From assembly GCA_031271465.1 (NCBI GenBank), contig JAISVR010000041.1, positions 1-59,209 of the forward strand: DNA of 59,209 bases, in the 5' to 3' direction. Position numbers and translations under genes: made by a program. The notes under the pieces were generated by a model, which did no database searches, was not told the origin of the DNA, and saw only the letters and a program-made list of their open reading frames with translations. This DNA is from Prevotellaceae bacterium. Lineage in GTDB: Bacteria > Bacteroidota > Bacteroidia > Bacteroidales > Paludibacteraceae. Of the stretch, positions 1-7,783 are shown piece by piece. Within the stretch, counting starts at the first letter, position 1. Every line of letters begins with the position of its first letter.

Positions 1-189
1 GAAAAAGCTTTTAGTGTAATTGAAAAAGCTTTTAGTGTAATTGAAAAAGCTTTTAGTGTAATTGAAAAAGCTTTTAGTGTAATTGAAAAAGCTTTTAGTG
101 TAATTGAAAAAGCTTTTAATATAATTGATAAATCTTTTAATGTAATCGATAAATCTTTTAATATAATTGATAAACATTTTAGTGCAACT
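1..189 (+). repeat. Nine tandem copies of a 21-bp unit
   Basis: Units begin at 1, 22, 43, 64, 85, 106, 127, 148 and 169. The first five are identical and the last four diverge step by step. There are no spacers, so this is a tandem repeat and not a CRISPR array. The unit length equals seven codons. The array continues to the left of the window. Confidence 0.95.
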
Positions 190-192
190 TAA
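1..192 (+). CDS. C-terminal end of a protein made of 7-residue repeats (partial)
   Basis: Frame 1 is open from the first base to a TAA at 190-192 and encodes nine consecutive seven-residue units: five EKAFSVI, one EKAFNII, two DKSFN(V/I)I and a last DKHFSAT. The start lies outside the window. Differences between units are conservative in this frame (E/D, A/S, S/N, V/I). The same bases read on the minus strand, which is also open, give radical changes (S/R, T/I, F/I), so I prefer the plus frame. The hydrophobic/charged seven-residue spacing would suit an amphipathic helix or coiled coil. I recognise no family. The stop lies 33 bases before the apbE start. Confidence 0.5.
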   Translation, partial: EKAFSVIEKAFSVIEKAFSVIEKAFSVIEKAFSVIEKAFNIIDKSFNVIDKSFNIIDKHFSAT

Positions 193-225
193 ATTATTTA
201 GTCATAAATATTAAAAAAAACACTA

Positions 226-1245
226 ATGAAAAGAATAAAATTAATCAACCTGTCATTGCTTATTGTTATTGCTTTTTTCTCGTGTAAGAAAAATGAAAAT
301 CCGGCTTTGAAGAAAATGTATTTTGAAGGAGCCATACAGGGCACAACCTACCACATTTCGTATTTAGACTCGGCGGGGCGCGATTTCCACCGCGAAATAT
401 TGGATACGCTCCATGCTTTCGACCGTTCGTTGTCGCTGTTCGACAGCATGTCGGTAATTTCGCGCATCAACCGCAACGACAGTACGGTACGCACCGACAG
501 TTTGTTTCGAAGCGTTTTTCGTACGGCACAAGAAGTGTCGAAAAAAACATACGGCTATTTTGACATGACCGTGGGTCCGCTTGTGCGGCTTTGGGGTTTC
601 AATAATGCAAAGCGAATCACCGTTACACCTCGTATGATAGACAGTTTACGACCTTATACGGGGTATCAAAAAGTGTGGTTGCAGGGCGACAGGTTGATAA
701 AATATTATCCGGCAATTCAGCTCGATGCCAATGCCATAGCCCAGGGCTACTCTTGCGACTTGATAGGCGAATTGCTCGAACGCAAGGGCATTGTAAATTA
801 TCTGGTAGAAATCGGCGGCGAAATAGCTACCAAAGGACATAACCCCCAAAACAGCGCGTGGAGCGTTGCCATTAGTCGCCCTGTCGACGACAGCACAAGT
901 ACCATAAACGAAATACAACAGGTAATTCGTGTGGAAAATTGCGGCTTGGCAACTTCGGGCAATTACCGCAAGTTTTATATGCACAACGGGCAGAAATTCG
1001 GGCATGCCATCAATCCATTTACAGGCTGTCCCGTAACGCATAACCTGCTCAGCGTTACCGTAATTGCCCCCACGGCAATCGAAGCTGACGCTTATGCCAC
1101 AGCTTTTATGGTGATGGGTATAAGCAAAAGTTTCGAGTTGCTCAAAAATCTTCCCAAGCTCGAAGCCTACTTTATTTATCGCGACAAAGACAACAAAATG
1201 CAGGTGCTTTATACCCGCGGTTTTGAAAAAATGTTGGCAAAATAA
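226..1245 (+). CDS. apbE: FAD:protein FMN transferase (ApbE family), lipoprotein
   Basis: ApbE moves FMN from FAD onto a threonine of extracytoplasmic flavoproteins such as NqrB/NqrC or RnfD/RnfG subunits. The 339-residue protein has a lipoprotein signal peptide ending at Cys20. It then shows the family landmarks: QGTTYH near residues 38-43, the ANAIAQGYSCDLIG segment, the GGEIATKG stretch, ATSGNYRKF, HAINPFTG, and the Mg-binding ADAYATAF region near 287-295. Length is normal. No flavoprotein target is in the window. The gene stands alone, about 560 bases before the next gene. Confidence 0.93.
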   Translation: MKRIKLINLSLLIVIAFFSCKKNENPALKKMYFEGAIQGTTYHISYLDSAGRDFHREILDTLHAFDRSLSLFDSMSVISRINRNDSTVRTDSLFRSVFRTAQEVSKKTYGYFDMTVGPLVRLWGFNNAKRITVTPRMIDSLRPYTGYQKVWLQGDRLIKYYPAIQLDANAIAQGYSCDLIGELLERKGIVNYLVEIGGEIATKGHNPQNSAWSVAISRPVDDSTSTINEIQQVIRVENCGLATSGNYRKFYMHNGQKFGHAINPFTGCPVTHNLLSVTVIAPTAIEADAYATAFMVMGISKSFELLKNLPKLEAYFIYRDKDNKMQVLYTRGFEKMLAK

Positions 1246-1587
1246 ATAATTAACTTAAGTCGCAAACTACAAAAAACAGCTACCATCTATGTTGATCGGA
1301 GCGACGAGGATATGAAAAAAGTTAATTTCATAATCCCTCCGCTTCGCTCGTCCCCTTTATACCATTAATGCTTATCACGCAAGATTACCCAACATAATCT
1401 CGCAGCATGTTAATTAGGAAAATAATTGTCTACAAAGATTTATGCTGCGCTGCAGCTATCCTATTTTGTAATAAAGGCACAGCGTGCCGTAAATAATTGT
1501 AGAAATTAAAAACATTAGCTATTCAGGTGCATAGCACCGTAATATTTCTTTTTTGGGTAATATTGCGGATAAGCATAAATTAGTATA

Positions 1588-1634
1588 ACCCCTCCCTCCG
1601 TTGGGGTACTCCCCTTAAATAAAGGGAGAGGTTA
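1588..1634 (-). repeat. Dispersed palindromic repeat, family B, inverted copy
   Basis: The reverse complement closely matches the CTCCCCTT...AAGGGGAGTAC...GGAGGG core of the two copies at 9635-9748 and 9868-9982. The inner CTCCCCTTAA / TAAAGGGAG palindrome is kept in modified form. It lies in a gap between genes and has no coding content. Confidence 0.65.
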
Positions 1635-1717
1635 AGATAAGAGTCCCCGAACAGGGAAGGGATATCCCCATAAATCCTAAACAGAGATAGTTTTCAAATC
1701 ATCTTAATTTTTTTGTA

Positions 1718-1758
1718 ACAGCAATGAAAAATACATGTAACATCAATGCTGTTTTTTT
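1718..1758 (+). terminator. Hairpin with T run ahead of the phosphate porin gene
   Basis: ACAGCAATGA (1718-1727) pairs with TCAATGCTGT (1743-1752) with one mismatch and is followed by a run of T to 1758. It ends about 50 bases before the porin start. It is far (470 bases) from apbE, so it may act as a leader attenuator of the porin-pstS unit and not as the apbE terminator. That role is inference. Confidence 0.45.
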
Positions 1759-1806
1759 GCATTGTCAAAAAAAGTAAAAAATATTTTATTAAAAATTTAA
1801 AGAAAA

Positions 1807-3141
1807 ATGAAATTAAAAAAAATCTCAACAACATGTTTGTTGTTTGGAAGTCTGGCTGTGGTATCTTTTGCCCAGACAGAAACAGAGACAATCGTGTTGG
1901 TAGAAGAGGAGCTTACTCCGTTGCAACAAATAGAGCAACGCATAGAAATTATTGAAACAACAACCGGAACACAGTCGAAACTCAAGGTGTCGGGTTACAT
2001 TCAAACGCAGTATCAGTATGGCGAAACCGATGCCGACGGCGTAAAAGTAGGCAGCGGCATCGAAAAGCAAAAACAAGCCGATTTGAAAGGCTTCAGCCGA
2101 TTCGGCGTGCGTCGCGGGCGCATCAAGTTTACCTATACCGACGGGCTGGTAGAAGGCGTGTTTCAACCCGATTTTACCGAAAAAGGCATTGCCTTTAAAG
2201 ATGTATACCTGAGTGTGAAAGACCCTATTTGGGGAACAAACTCGTTGAAAGCAGGTATTTTCGACCGTCCGTTTGGGCATGAAATAAGCTATTCGTCGTC
2301 GCGTCGCGAATCGCCCGAACGCTCGCGTATTTTTCAATCCCTCTTCCCCGATGAGCGCGACCTTGGAGCAATGCTTACCTTGCAGGCAGATAAAAATTCG
2401 CCTTGGAACATTTTAAAACTTGAAGCAGGGCTGTTTGCCGGCAACGGTATCCGCCCCGAAATAGACAGCAAACTCGACTTTATCGGACATCTTTCTGCCA
2501 AAAAAACCATTGGCGATATGGAAATCGGTGGCGGGGTGTCGGCTTATTTGGGTGGCAGCTATCAAGGTACGAACAACATTTATGTGATGAAAAACGATGC
2601 TTGGGTATTGGACAGTTCGAATCCCGATAACATCGGCAGCTATGCCAAACGCCAATACATCGGTTTCGACTTGCAATTCAGCGCAATGACCGTTGCAGGT
2701 TTAACTCAGCTTCGAGGCGAATATATTGTTGGCGAACACGCCGGAACGGTTGATAAAGCCTACGATTTCAAACCAACTTCTTTGCCGACGACCGATACCT
2801 ATATGCGTAAACTTTCGGGCGGATATGTGTTGCTTGCACAGGATTTGGGTGCAACGCCTTTCACTATCGTGGCAAAATACGATTGCTACGACCCTAATAC
2901 ACAAATTTCGGGCAACGATATTGCCGGAGCGGGCGAAATAACGAAATCGACCATCGGTTTGGGGGCTATCTGGCGCATTAATAATGCGTTGAAGCTGACG
3001 GCTTATTACGACATCGTGAAAAACGAAACTACCGATAAACTCCCGGATACAAAAGATATAGACGGAAAAATAACCAAATACGGCTACGAGGGCGACCGCA
3101 AAGACAATGTGTTTACGCTCCGTTTGCAATATAAATTCTAA
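1807..3141 (+). CDS. Phosphate-selective porin (OprO/OprP family)
   Basis: This is an outer-membrane beta-barrel protein of 444 residues for uptake of phosphate or polyphosphate. A signal peptide is cut near SFA/Q at residue 22-23. A short helical stretch (LQQIEQRIEIIE) follows, then the barrel, which begins at LKVSGYIQTQYQY and ends in the typical C-terminal phenylalanine (LQYKF). The FGVRRGRIKF and AGIFDRPFG segments are typical of the Porin_O_P family. pstS starts 36 bases downstream on the same strand, which supports a phosphate role and a shared transcript. Phosphate as substrate is inferred from family and neighbour. Confidence 0.85.
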   Translation: MKLKKISTTCLLFGSLAVVSFAQTETETIVLVEEELTPLQQIEQRIEIIETTTGTQSKLKVSGYIQTQYQYGETDADGVKVGSGIEKQKQADLKGFSRFGVRRGRIKFTYTDGLVEGVFQPDFTEKGIAFKDVYLSVKDPIWGTNSLKAGIFDRPFGHEISYSSSRRESPERSRIFQSLFPDERDLGAMLTLQADKNSPWNILKLEAGLFAGNGIRPEIDSKLDFIGHLSAKKTIGDMEIGGGVSAYLGGSYQGTNNIYVMKNDAWVLDSSNPDNIGSYAKRQYIGFDLQFSAMTVAGLTQLRGEYIVGEHAGTVDKAYDFKPTSLPTTDTYMRKLSGGYVLLAQDLGATPFTIVAKYDCYDPNTQISGNDIAGAGEITKSTIGLGAIWRINNALKLTAYYDIVKNETTDKLPDTKDIDGKITKYGYEGDRKDNVFTLRLQYKF

Positions 3142-3177
3142 CAAAAAAATCATTAATTAGTTAAAAACATAAAGAAG

Positions 3178-3993
3178 ATGAAAAAAACAATTTTAGCCGT
3201 TGCATTATTTGCAGGCATTATCGCAGGTGCTTCGGCACAAAAAATCAAAGGTTCGGACACCACGCTTCCTTTGTCGCAAAAAGCAGCCGAAAGTTTTATG
3301 AAAGCTAACCCCGGCAAAACAGTTATCGTAACCGGTGGCGGTAGCGGGGTAGGTATTTCGGCTTTGGTAGAAAATACGACAGATATTGCGCAATCGTCGC
3401 GTAAAATCAAGTTTTCGGAGAAACAGAAATTGCAGGAAGCAGGCAAAACCGTGAAAGAAGTAGTGATTGCCTACGATGCGTTGGCAATTGTGGTAAACCC
3501 TGCCAACAAAGTAAACAAGCTTACCCGCGAGCAACTCGAAGGAATTTTTACCGGCAAAATTAAAAACTGGAAAGAAGTGGGTGGCGACGATGTAAAAATC
3601 GTTCCATACTCGCGTGAAACCTCGTCGGGCACTTACGAATTTTTCAAAGAAAGCGTGTTGAAAAACAAAAACTACATGAACGGGATTATGAGTATGCCCG
3701 CCACCGGAGCAATTATACAGTCGGTTAGCCAGACAAAAGGAGCTATCGGTTATGTAGGCTTGGCGTATTTGAACAAAAGTGTAAAAGCCCTGCAAGTTTC
3801 TTACGACAAAGGCGTGAAATACACCGTGCCATCGGTTGCCAATGCCAAAAACAAATCGTACCCGATTGTTCGTCCGTTGTACTACTACTATGTAACTGCA
3901 GCTCAGGCTAAGGTGAAGCCGTTTATCGACTACATCCTTTCCGATGCCGGACAAAAAATTGTATCGCAAATAGGCTTTATCACTGTGAAATAA
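3178..3993 (+). CDS. pstS: Phosphate ABC transporter substrate-binding protein PstS
   Basis: The 271-residue periplasmic phosphate-binding protein has a signal peptide ending GASA/Q at residue 20-21. It has the phosphate-binding signatures KGSDTTLP near the N-terminus, GGGSGVGISAL, and YSRETSSGTYEFF near residue 143. It sits directly downstream of the porin and is followed by a strong hairpin, so porin-pstS forms a two-gene unit. The permease PstC and the ATPase PstB are not in the window. The only other pst gene, pstA, lies about 3.8 kb away on the opposite strand. Confidence 0.93.
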   Translation: MKKTILAVALFAGIIAGASAQKIKGSDTTLPLSQKAAESFMKANPGKTVIVTGGGSGVGISALVENTTDIAQSSRKIKFSEKQKLQEAGKTVKEVVIAYDALAIVVNPANKVNKLTREQLEGIFTGKIKNWKEVGGDDVKIVPYSRETSSGTYEFFKESVLKNKNYMNGIMSMPATGAIIQSVSQTKGAIGYVGLAYLNKSVKALQVSYDKGVKYTVPSVANAKNKSYPIVRPLYYYYVTAAQAKVKPFIDYILSDAGQKIVSQIGFITVK

Positions 3994-4043
3994 CAGTTTA
4001 TAAAGTTCTTAAAGGTTGAAAGTTTATAAAGCTTGAAAACCAT

Positions 4044-4080
4044 AAAGTTGAGAATGAACCGATAGTTCATTCTCAACTTT
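4044..4080 (+). terminator. Strong hairpin terminator after pstS
   Basis: There is a perfect 16-bp stem (4044-4059 with 4065-4080) and a five-base loop. The left arm opens with AAA and the right arm closes with TTT. It lies 50 bases after the pstS stop and separates the phosphate unit from rpsP. Confidence 0.8.
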
Positions 4081-4112
4081 ACAAACTATTAGTATATTTT
4101 CTTACTAACTAA

Positions 4113-4142
4113 TTGTTTTTCATAAAAAAGCGATTATCTTTG
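4113..4142 (+). promoter_or_regulatory. rpsP promoter (Bacteroidota type)
   Basis: TTG at 4113-4115 is separated by 19 bases from TATCTTTG at 4135-4142. This fits the TTTG-N19-TAnnTTTG consensus of the Bacteroidota housekeeping sigma factor. The transcript would start near 4149, about 50 bases before the rpsP ATG. Confidence 0.85.
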
Positions 4143-4199
4143 CAGCCGCTTTTCGAGAAAAAGCATTATGTCTAATCACAAATTAAAATTAAAAAGAAA

Positions 4200-4751
4200 A
4201 TGGCAACTAAAATTAGATTGCAAAGACATGGACGAAAAGGCTACGCTTATTATCACATTGTGATTGCCGATAGCCGCGCTCCACGCGATGGACGCTTCGT
4301 TGAACGCCTTGGTTCGTACAACCCAAACACTAACCCCGCTACTATCGACTTGAACTTCGAGAAAGCATTGAAATGGGTGATGAACGGTGCACAACCTACC
4401 GACACTACTCGTAATATCCTTTCGGACGAGGGTGTATACATGATGAAACACTTGCTTGGCGGTGTGAAAAAAGGTGCATTCGATCAGGCAGAAGCCGAAA
4501 AGCGCTTTGAAGCTTGGAAGGCACAAAAAACTGCTGCCCTGCAAAATGAAAAGAGCAAACAAGATGCCGAAAAACGCGAAGCTAAGAAAAAAGCTCTCGA
4601 GTCGGAAGTAGAAAAAAACAAAGCAAAAGCTGCCGAAGTAGCAAAGAAAAAACTCGAAGCTATTGAAGCTGCCGCTGCCGAAGCCGCAACCGAAGTTGCT
4701 GAGGAAGAAGCACCTGTTGCTGCCGAAGCTGAAGAAACGGCTGCCGAATAA
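4200..4751 (+). CDS. rpsP: 30S ribosomal protein S16
   Basis: S16 is a primary-binding protein of the small ribosomal subunit. The conserved core is residues 1-85, including [19 protein letters not shown] and the SYNPNT segment. Most bacterial S16 proteins stop near 80-90 residues. Here the protein continues to 183 residues with a low-complexity tail of Ala, Glu and Lys (from about residue 115), as is usual in Bacteroidota. It has its own promoter upstream and a clear terminator 20 bases downstream, so it is monocistronic, without the rimM-trmD neighbours seen in proteobacteria. Confidence 0.97.
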   Translation: MATKIRLQRHGRKGYAYYHIVIADSRAPRDGRFVERLGSYNPNTNPATIDLNFEKALKWVMNGAQPTDTTRNILSDEGVYMMKHLLGGVKKGAFDQAEAEKRFEAWKAQKTAALQNEKSKQDAEKREAKKKALESEVEKNKAKAAEVAKKKLEAIEAAAAEAATEVAEEEAPVAAEAEETAAE

Positions 4752-4771
4752 GTTTTTTCAACAAAAATATT

Positions 4772-4801
4772 AAAGCTCGAAAGAAATTTCGAGCTTTTTT
4801 G
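4772..4801 (+). terminator. Rho-independent terminator of rpsP
   Basis: An 11-bp perfect stem (4772-4782 with 4787-4797) with loop GAAA is followed by further T residues. It starts 21 bases after the rpsP stop. Confidence 0.92.
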
Positions 4802-4817
4802 TTCTGGTAAAAATTAA

Positions 4818-4825
4818 TATCTTTG
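4818..4825 (+). promoter_or_regulatory. Likely -7 element for the gene at 4980
   Basis: TATCTTTG is an exact match to the Bacteroidota -7 box, just after the rpsP terminator. The -33 box is poor. It implies a leader of about 150 bases that contains the family A repeat. Confidence 0.5.
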
Positions 4826-4848
4826 ACAATTCATTTCCTGTATTAAGA

Positions 4849-4902
4849 TTGCTTCGTTGTCCCTCCTCGCAACCAGCGGTCAGAGACCAACGGGAGCTAA
4901 TG
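4849..4902 (-). repeat. Dispersed repeat, family A
   Basis: About 54 bases are nearly identical to the reverse complement of 35041-35094 and share the TTGCGAGGAGG...GAAGCAA core with 12061-12120 and 19420-19510. It contains CCAGCGGTCAG...GACCAACGG. It has no coding content and lies in the leader of the 4980 gene. Confidence 0.85.
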
Positions 4903-4979
4903 ACGAACATCTACGGAAGTAATAACAAATCCTTTTTTACAAGTTTTAAATGGAGTATTCCGAAATAAAAAAATAAAAT

Positions 4980-5732
4980 ATGGAAGCAGAAGACGCATAC
5001 AAAACCTTTCAGCAAATGATGGAACATATTCCGGGCAGATTGCATTTGTTGGAAAAACCTATCTCTCTCGAAGCGCAAAGCGCTTATTTTATGCTTTCGC
5101 AGCAGATACGAAAATCGGTAGACAAGGAAAAAACACTTGCCTCCATTCCCGACTTGTTCGATACCGATGCCGACCACGAACATAAAAAAACCTTATTGCT
5201 TTCGTTGGCTTCGCTCGATGAAGTGGAAGCTTATCGAGCAATAGAAAAATACGCAGAAGCACCCGACGAGTATTTGTCCGAATGGGCAGCCATTGCCCTT
5301 AACGAAAGCCGTATGAACATCGAACACGCGTTGTTGGGCGAAAGTCAGGTGTTTATCTCTACCGGACTGGGAGGCAAAGACCAGAAACTGCGCTTTTTTA
5401 TGGCGTTTTTTTCGTCGTCCAATACCGGGTTTAGCGAATTTCAGAAAGAAATAGCCCACAAGGAATTTGAATATGCGATGACAAACAACGATTGCGAAGT
5501 AGAATCGTTTGAGATGCAGCCACTCTACTTTACCGCTGTGGTACTAATCCCGTTTGTAGTCGATTTCAGAAAAGTAATCAGCTCTTTTTTATCGGAAATA
5601 AATCAATACGGAAATTTCCTGCGCGAACATTTACTCATCACTAATGTTAAGATTTTCAACGAAGAAGAGATTCGCGATTTCATGCGTAAAAACAGCGTAG
5701 GAGGAGCAGAAGCGGAGGCGGCTAACGCTTAG
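4980..5732 (+). CDS. Conserved hypothetical protein, all-helical
   Basis: I do not recognise the family. The 250-residue protein has no signal peptide. Residues 60-105 read like two HEAT/TPR-type helical hairpins (KKTLLLSLASLDEVEAYRAI, then DEYLSEWAAIALNES). The C-terminal half has a hydrophobic stretch (YFTAVVLIPFVVDF near 182-195) followed by a charged tail ending in an Ala/Glu-rich segment. It converges on the downstream permease gene, and the two coding ends overlap by 11 bases (5722-5732). A cytoplasmic helical scaffold is a guess. Confidence 0.7.
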   Translation: MEAEDAYKTFQQMMEHIPGRLHLLEKPISLEAQSAYFMLSQQIRKSVDKEKTLASIPDLFDTDADHEHKKTLLLSLASLDEVEAYRAIEKYAEAPDEYLSEWAAIALNESRMNIEHALLGESQVFISTGLGGKDQKLRFFMAFFSSSNTGFSEFQKEIAHKEFEYAMTNNDCEVESFEMQPLYFTAVVLIPFVVDFRKVISSFLSEINQYGNFLREHLLITNVKIFNEEEIRDFMRKNSVGGAEAEAANA

Positions 5733-6798
5733 CTTTCAAATAAAGGAAAACGGCAACGGTGAAAAATACAATATTGGGTAGCCATGCCGCCAGCATGGTA
5801 GACATGGAGCCATTGACCGAAAACGAACTGCTGAAAGTGGAAAATAATACATAACCGGCACTTAACGCCAAACCAATGCCAAGATTAATGCCTGTTCCGC
5901 CCCGCACTTTGCGCGACGACAGTGAAACGCCCATCAAGGTAAGAATAAACGCTGCAAAGGGCATCGAAAAACGCTTGTAATACTCATCTTCAAAAGCCTT
6001 GATATTGCCTACTCCACGCTTTTTTTGCCGTTTCAGATAGCTGTAAAGTTCGGGGTTGGTCATTTGCGGACTTTCTTTGGGGGTGATATAAAAATCGCGT
6101 GGCTCAACGGCAATTATGGTATCCATTTCGGCTCCACGGGTGAGCGTTTCTTTCATGCCGTCGAATTGACGAATGGTATAATCGTTTAACTTCCATTTGT
6201 TCAGAGTGTCGTAATTAATCCGCTCCGCAGTGAGGCGCGATACCAGCTTCTTGCCGTCAAACTTATCTATCGATGCGTGATAACCCCGTTTACGCTCCAC
6301 ATCGTAATTTTCAATATAAAAGGTAATGCCTTGTTCTACTTCGAGTTGTACATTGGTCACATTTTCGTTGCGAAACTTTTTTATATACCGGTTCTCAAAT
6401 TCTAAACGAGTAACATTGCCTTTGGGAATAACATATCCGCCTAAATAAAAGGCGAAAACTGCAATGAGAGTTGCCGAAATAAAATAAGGACGCAGAAAGC
6501 GATTGTAGCTCATTCCGCTCGATTGCATGGCAATTATTTCGCTGTTTCCCGCCAAGTTGGAAGTAAAAAATATCACCGCAATAAAGGTAAACAGCGGATA
6601 AAGCATGTTGAAAAAATAGGGAATTACATTGATGTAATAATCGAAGATAATAGCTTCGAGCGGAGCATGTTTATCGAAAAACTTATCTATTCGTTCCGTA
6701 AGGTCGAGCACAATGGTGATGCTCAAAATAAGAACGATAGACAGCAAAAAAGTGCCCAGAAATTTACGAATAATATACAGGTCGAGCTTTTTCAGCAT
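5722..6798 (-). CDS. LptF/LptG family permease (YjgP/YjgQ)
   Basis: This is an inner-membrane subunit of the lipopolysaccharide export ABC complex (LptB2FG). The 358-residue protein has three N-terminal membrane helices (about 12-32, 55-80, 100-120) and a periplasmic beta-jellyroll domain (about 130-260). Three C-terminal helices complete it. The GNSEIIAMQSSGMS segment is the coupling-helix motif of the family. I cannot tell LptF from LptG from this alone. Its start overlaps the end of dapA by seven bases, so the two are co-transcribed, dapA first. Confidence 0.88.
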   Translation of the reverse strand: MLKKLDLYIIRKFLGTFLLSIVLILSITIVLDLTERIDKFFDKHAPLEAIIFDYYINVIPYFFNMLYPLFTFIAVIFFTSNLAGNSEIIAMQSSGMSYNRFLRPYFISATLIAVFAFYLGGYVIPKGNVTRLEFENRYIKKFRNENVTNVQLEVEQGITFYIENYDVERKRGYHASIDKFDGKKLVSRLTAERINYDTLNKWKLNDYTIRQFDGMKETLTRGAEMDTIIAVEPRDFYITPKESPQMTNPELYSYLKRQKKRGVGNIKAFEDEYYKRFSMPFAAFILTLMGVSLSSRKVRGGTGINLGIGLALSAGYVLFSTFSSSFSVNGSMSTMLAAWLPNIVFFTVAVFLYLKAKR

Positions 6799-7685
6799 TT
6801 CACTTCCAGTTTATCGAGCACATTTTTTATTTTCTCGAAAGTAGTAAAGCTGGTAGGTACCAGCGGGAGGCGCAATTTGTTTTCGATAAAACCCATCATC
6901 GAAAGCATGGATTTTACTCCCGCAGGATTTCCGTCGACAAAAAGCAGGTCGAACAGGCGGTTGAACTGAGTATGAATATTGCGCGCACTCTTGTAATCGC
7001 CTTCGAGGGCGAGGCGCACCATGCGGCTGAATTCGCGTGGGAAAGCATTGCCGATTACCGAAATAACACCTACCGCGCCAAGCGTAATAAGCGGATAAGT
7101 AACCCCGTCGTCGCCCGAGATAACCACAAAACCATCGGGTTTGTTGGTAATAATTTCGTCCATCTGACTCATATTGCCCGATGCTTCTTTGATACCTACA
7201 ATGTTGCTGAACTCGCAGGCAAGACGCAAGGTAGTTTCGGCAGTCATATTCACGCCTGTGCGTCCGGGCACATTGTAAAGCACAATGGGCAGCTTGGAAA
7301 CTTGCGCAATAGCTCTATAATGTTGGTACAAGCCTTCCTGCGATGGTTTATTGTAGTAGGGAGTAACGCAAAGCAGTGCATCGACTGTGCGAGGATCAAT
7401 GTTTTTTATTTGTTCCACCACGGCTTTGGTATCGTTGCCGCCGGCTCCGAGTACAAGCGGAACGCGCCCTTGTACCCGCTTCACTACAAAACGAAGTATT
7501 TCGTTCTTTTCTTCGTCGCTTAGCGTAGGCGTTTCGGCAGTAGTGCCAAGCACTACTAAATAATCGGTTCCGTTTTTTAGTTGATAATCAATCAGATTGC
7601 CAAGGGCATCAAAGTCTACCGTATCGTCCGACTTGAAAGGGGTGATAAGGGCAACACCCATGCCGGTTAATTTGTTTGCTGTCAT
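6792..7685 (-). CDS. dapA: 4-hydroxy-tetrahydrodipicolinate synthase
   Basis: DapA condenses pyruvate with aspartate semialdehyde in the first step of the lysine/diaminopimelate branch. I chose the ATG at 7685 (297 residues), not the longer frame to 7718, because a -7 box lies at 7716-7723 and the family N-terminus (TGMGVALITPF) begins right after it. Visible catalytic residues are Thr48/Thr49 in GTTAETPT, Tyr137 in LYNVPGRTG, and Schiff-base Lys166 in GIKEASG. YYNKPSQEGLYQHY is also typical. The gene overlaps the downstream lptF/G-type gene. Confidence 0.96.
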   Translation of the reverse strand: MTANKLTGMGVALITPFKSDDTVDFDALGNLIDYQLKNGTDYLVVLGTTAETPTLSDEEKNEILRFVVKRVQGRVPLVLGAGGNDTKAVVEQIKNIDPRTVDALLCVTPYYNKPSQEGLYQHYRAIAQVSKLPIVLYNVPGRTGVNMTAETTLRLACEFSNIVGIKEASGNMSQMDEIITNKPDGFVVISGDDGVTYPLITLGAVGVISVIGNAFPREFSRMVRLALEGDYKSARNIHTQFNRLFDLLFVDGNPAGVKSMLSMMGFIENKLRLPLVPTSFTTFEKIKNVLDKLEVKC

Positions 7686-7715
7686 TCGAAAAAGCTCAAT
7701 CTTAATTTTCGGCTT

Positions 7716-7723
7716 CAAAAGTA
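7716..7723 (-). promoter_or_regulatory. dapA -7 element
   Basis: On the minus strand this reads TACTTTTG, 30 bases upstream of the chosen dapA ATG. No good -33 box is visible. Confidence 0.5.
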
Positions 7724-7783
7724 CAATTTTAATCGCTTAATTGTATCTTTTATACTACGATTTCTTGGCTTGCCGAAAAAAGT

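Larger units (their letters stand above)
1246..1806. other. Intergenic region with dispersed-repeat remnants
   Basis: No convincing gene is present. The stretch holds a CCTCCGCTTCGCTCGTCCCC segment at about 1336-1355 that recurs at 9616-9640 and 9850-9872. It also holds a second repeat at 1588-1634 and short inverted repeats around GCGCTGCAGC and GGCACAGCGTGCC (1440-1550). It ends in a hairpin with a T run just before the porin gene. Confidence 0.6.

Noticed and set aside
1-189. CRISPR array
   Set aside because: The 21-bp units touch each other without spacers and one frame stays open to a stop, so it is a coding tandem repeat.
1825-2337. Long minus-strand open frame inside the porin gene
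   Set aside because: It has no family features and is a shadow of the porin reading frame.
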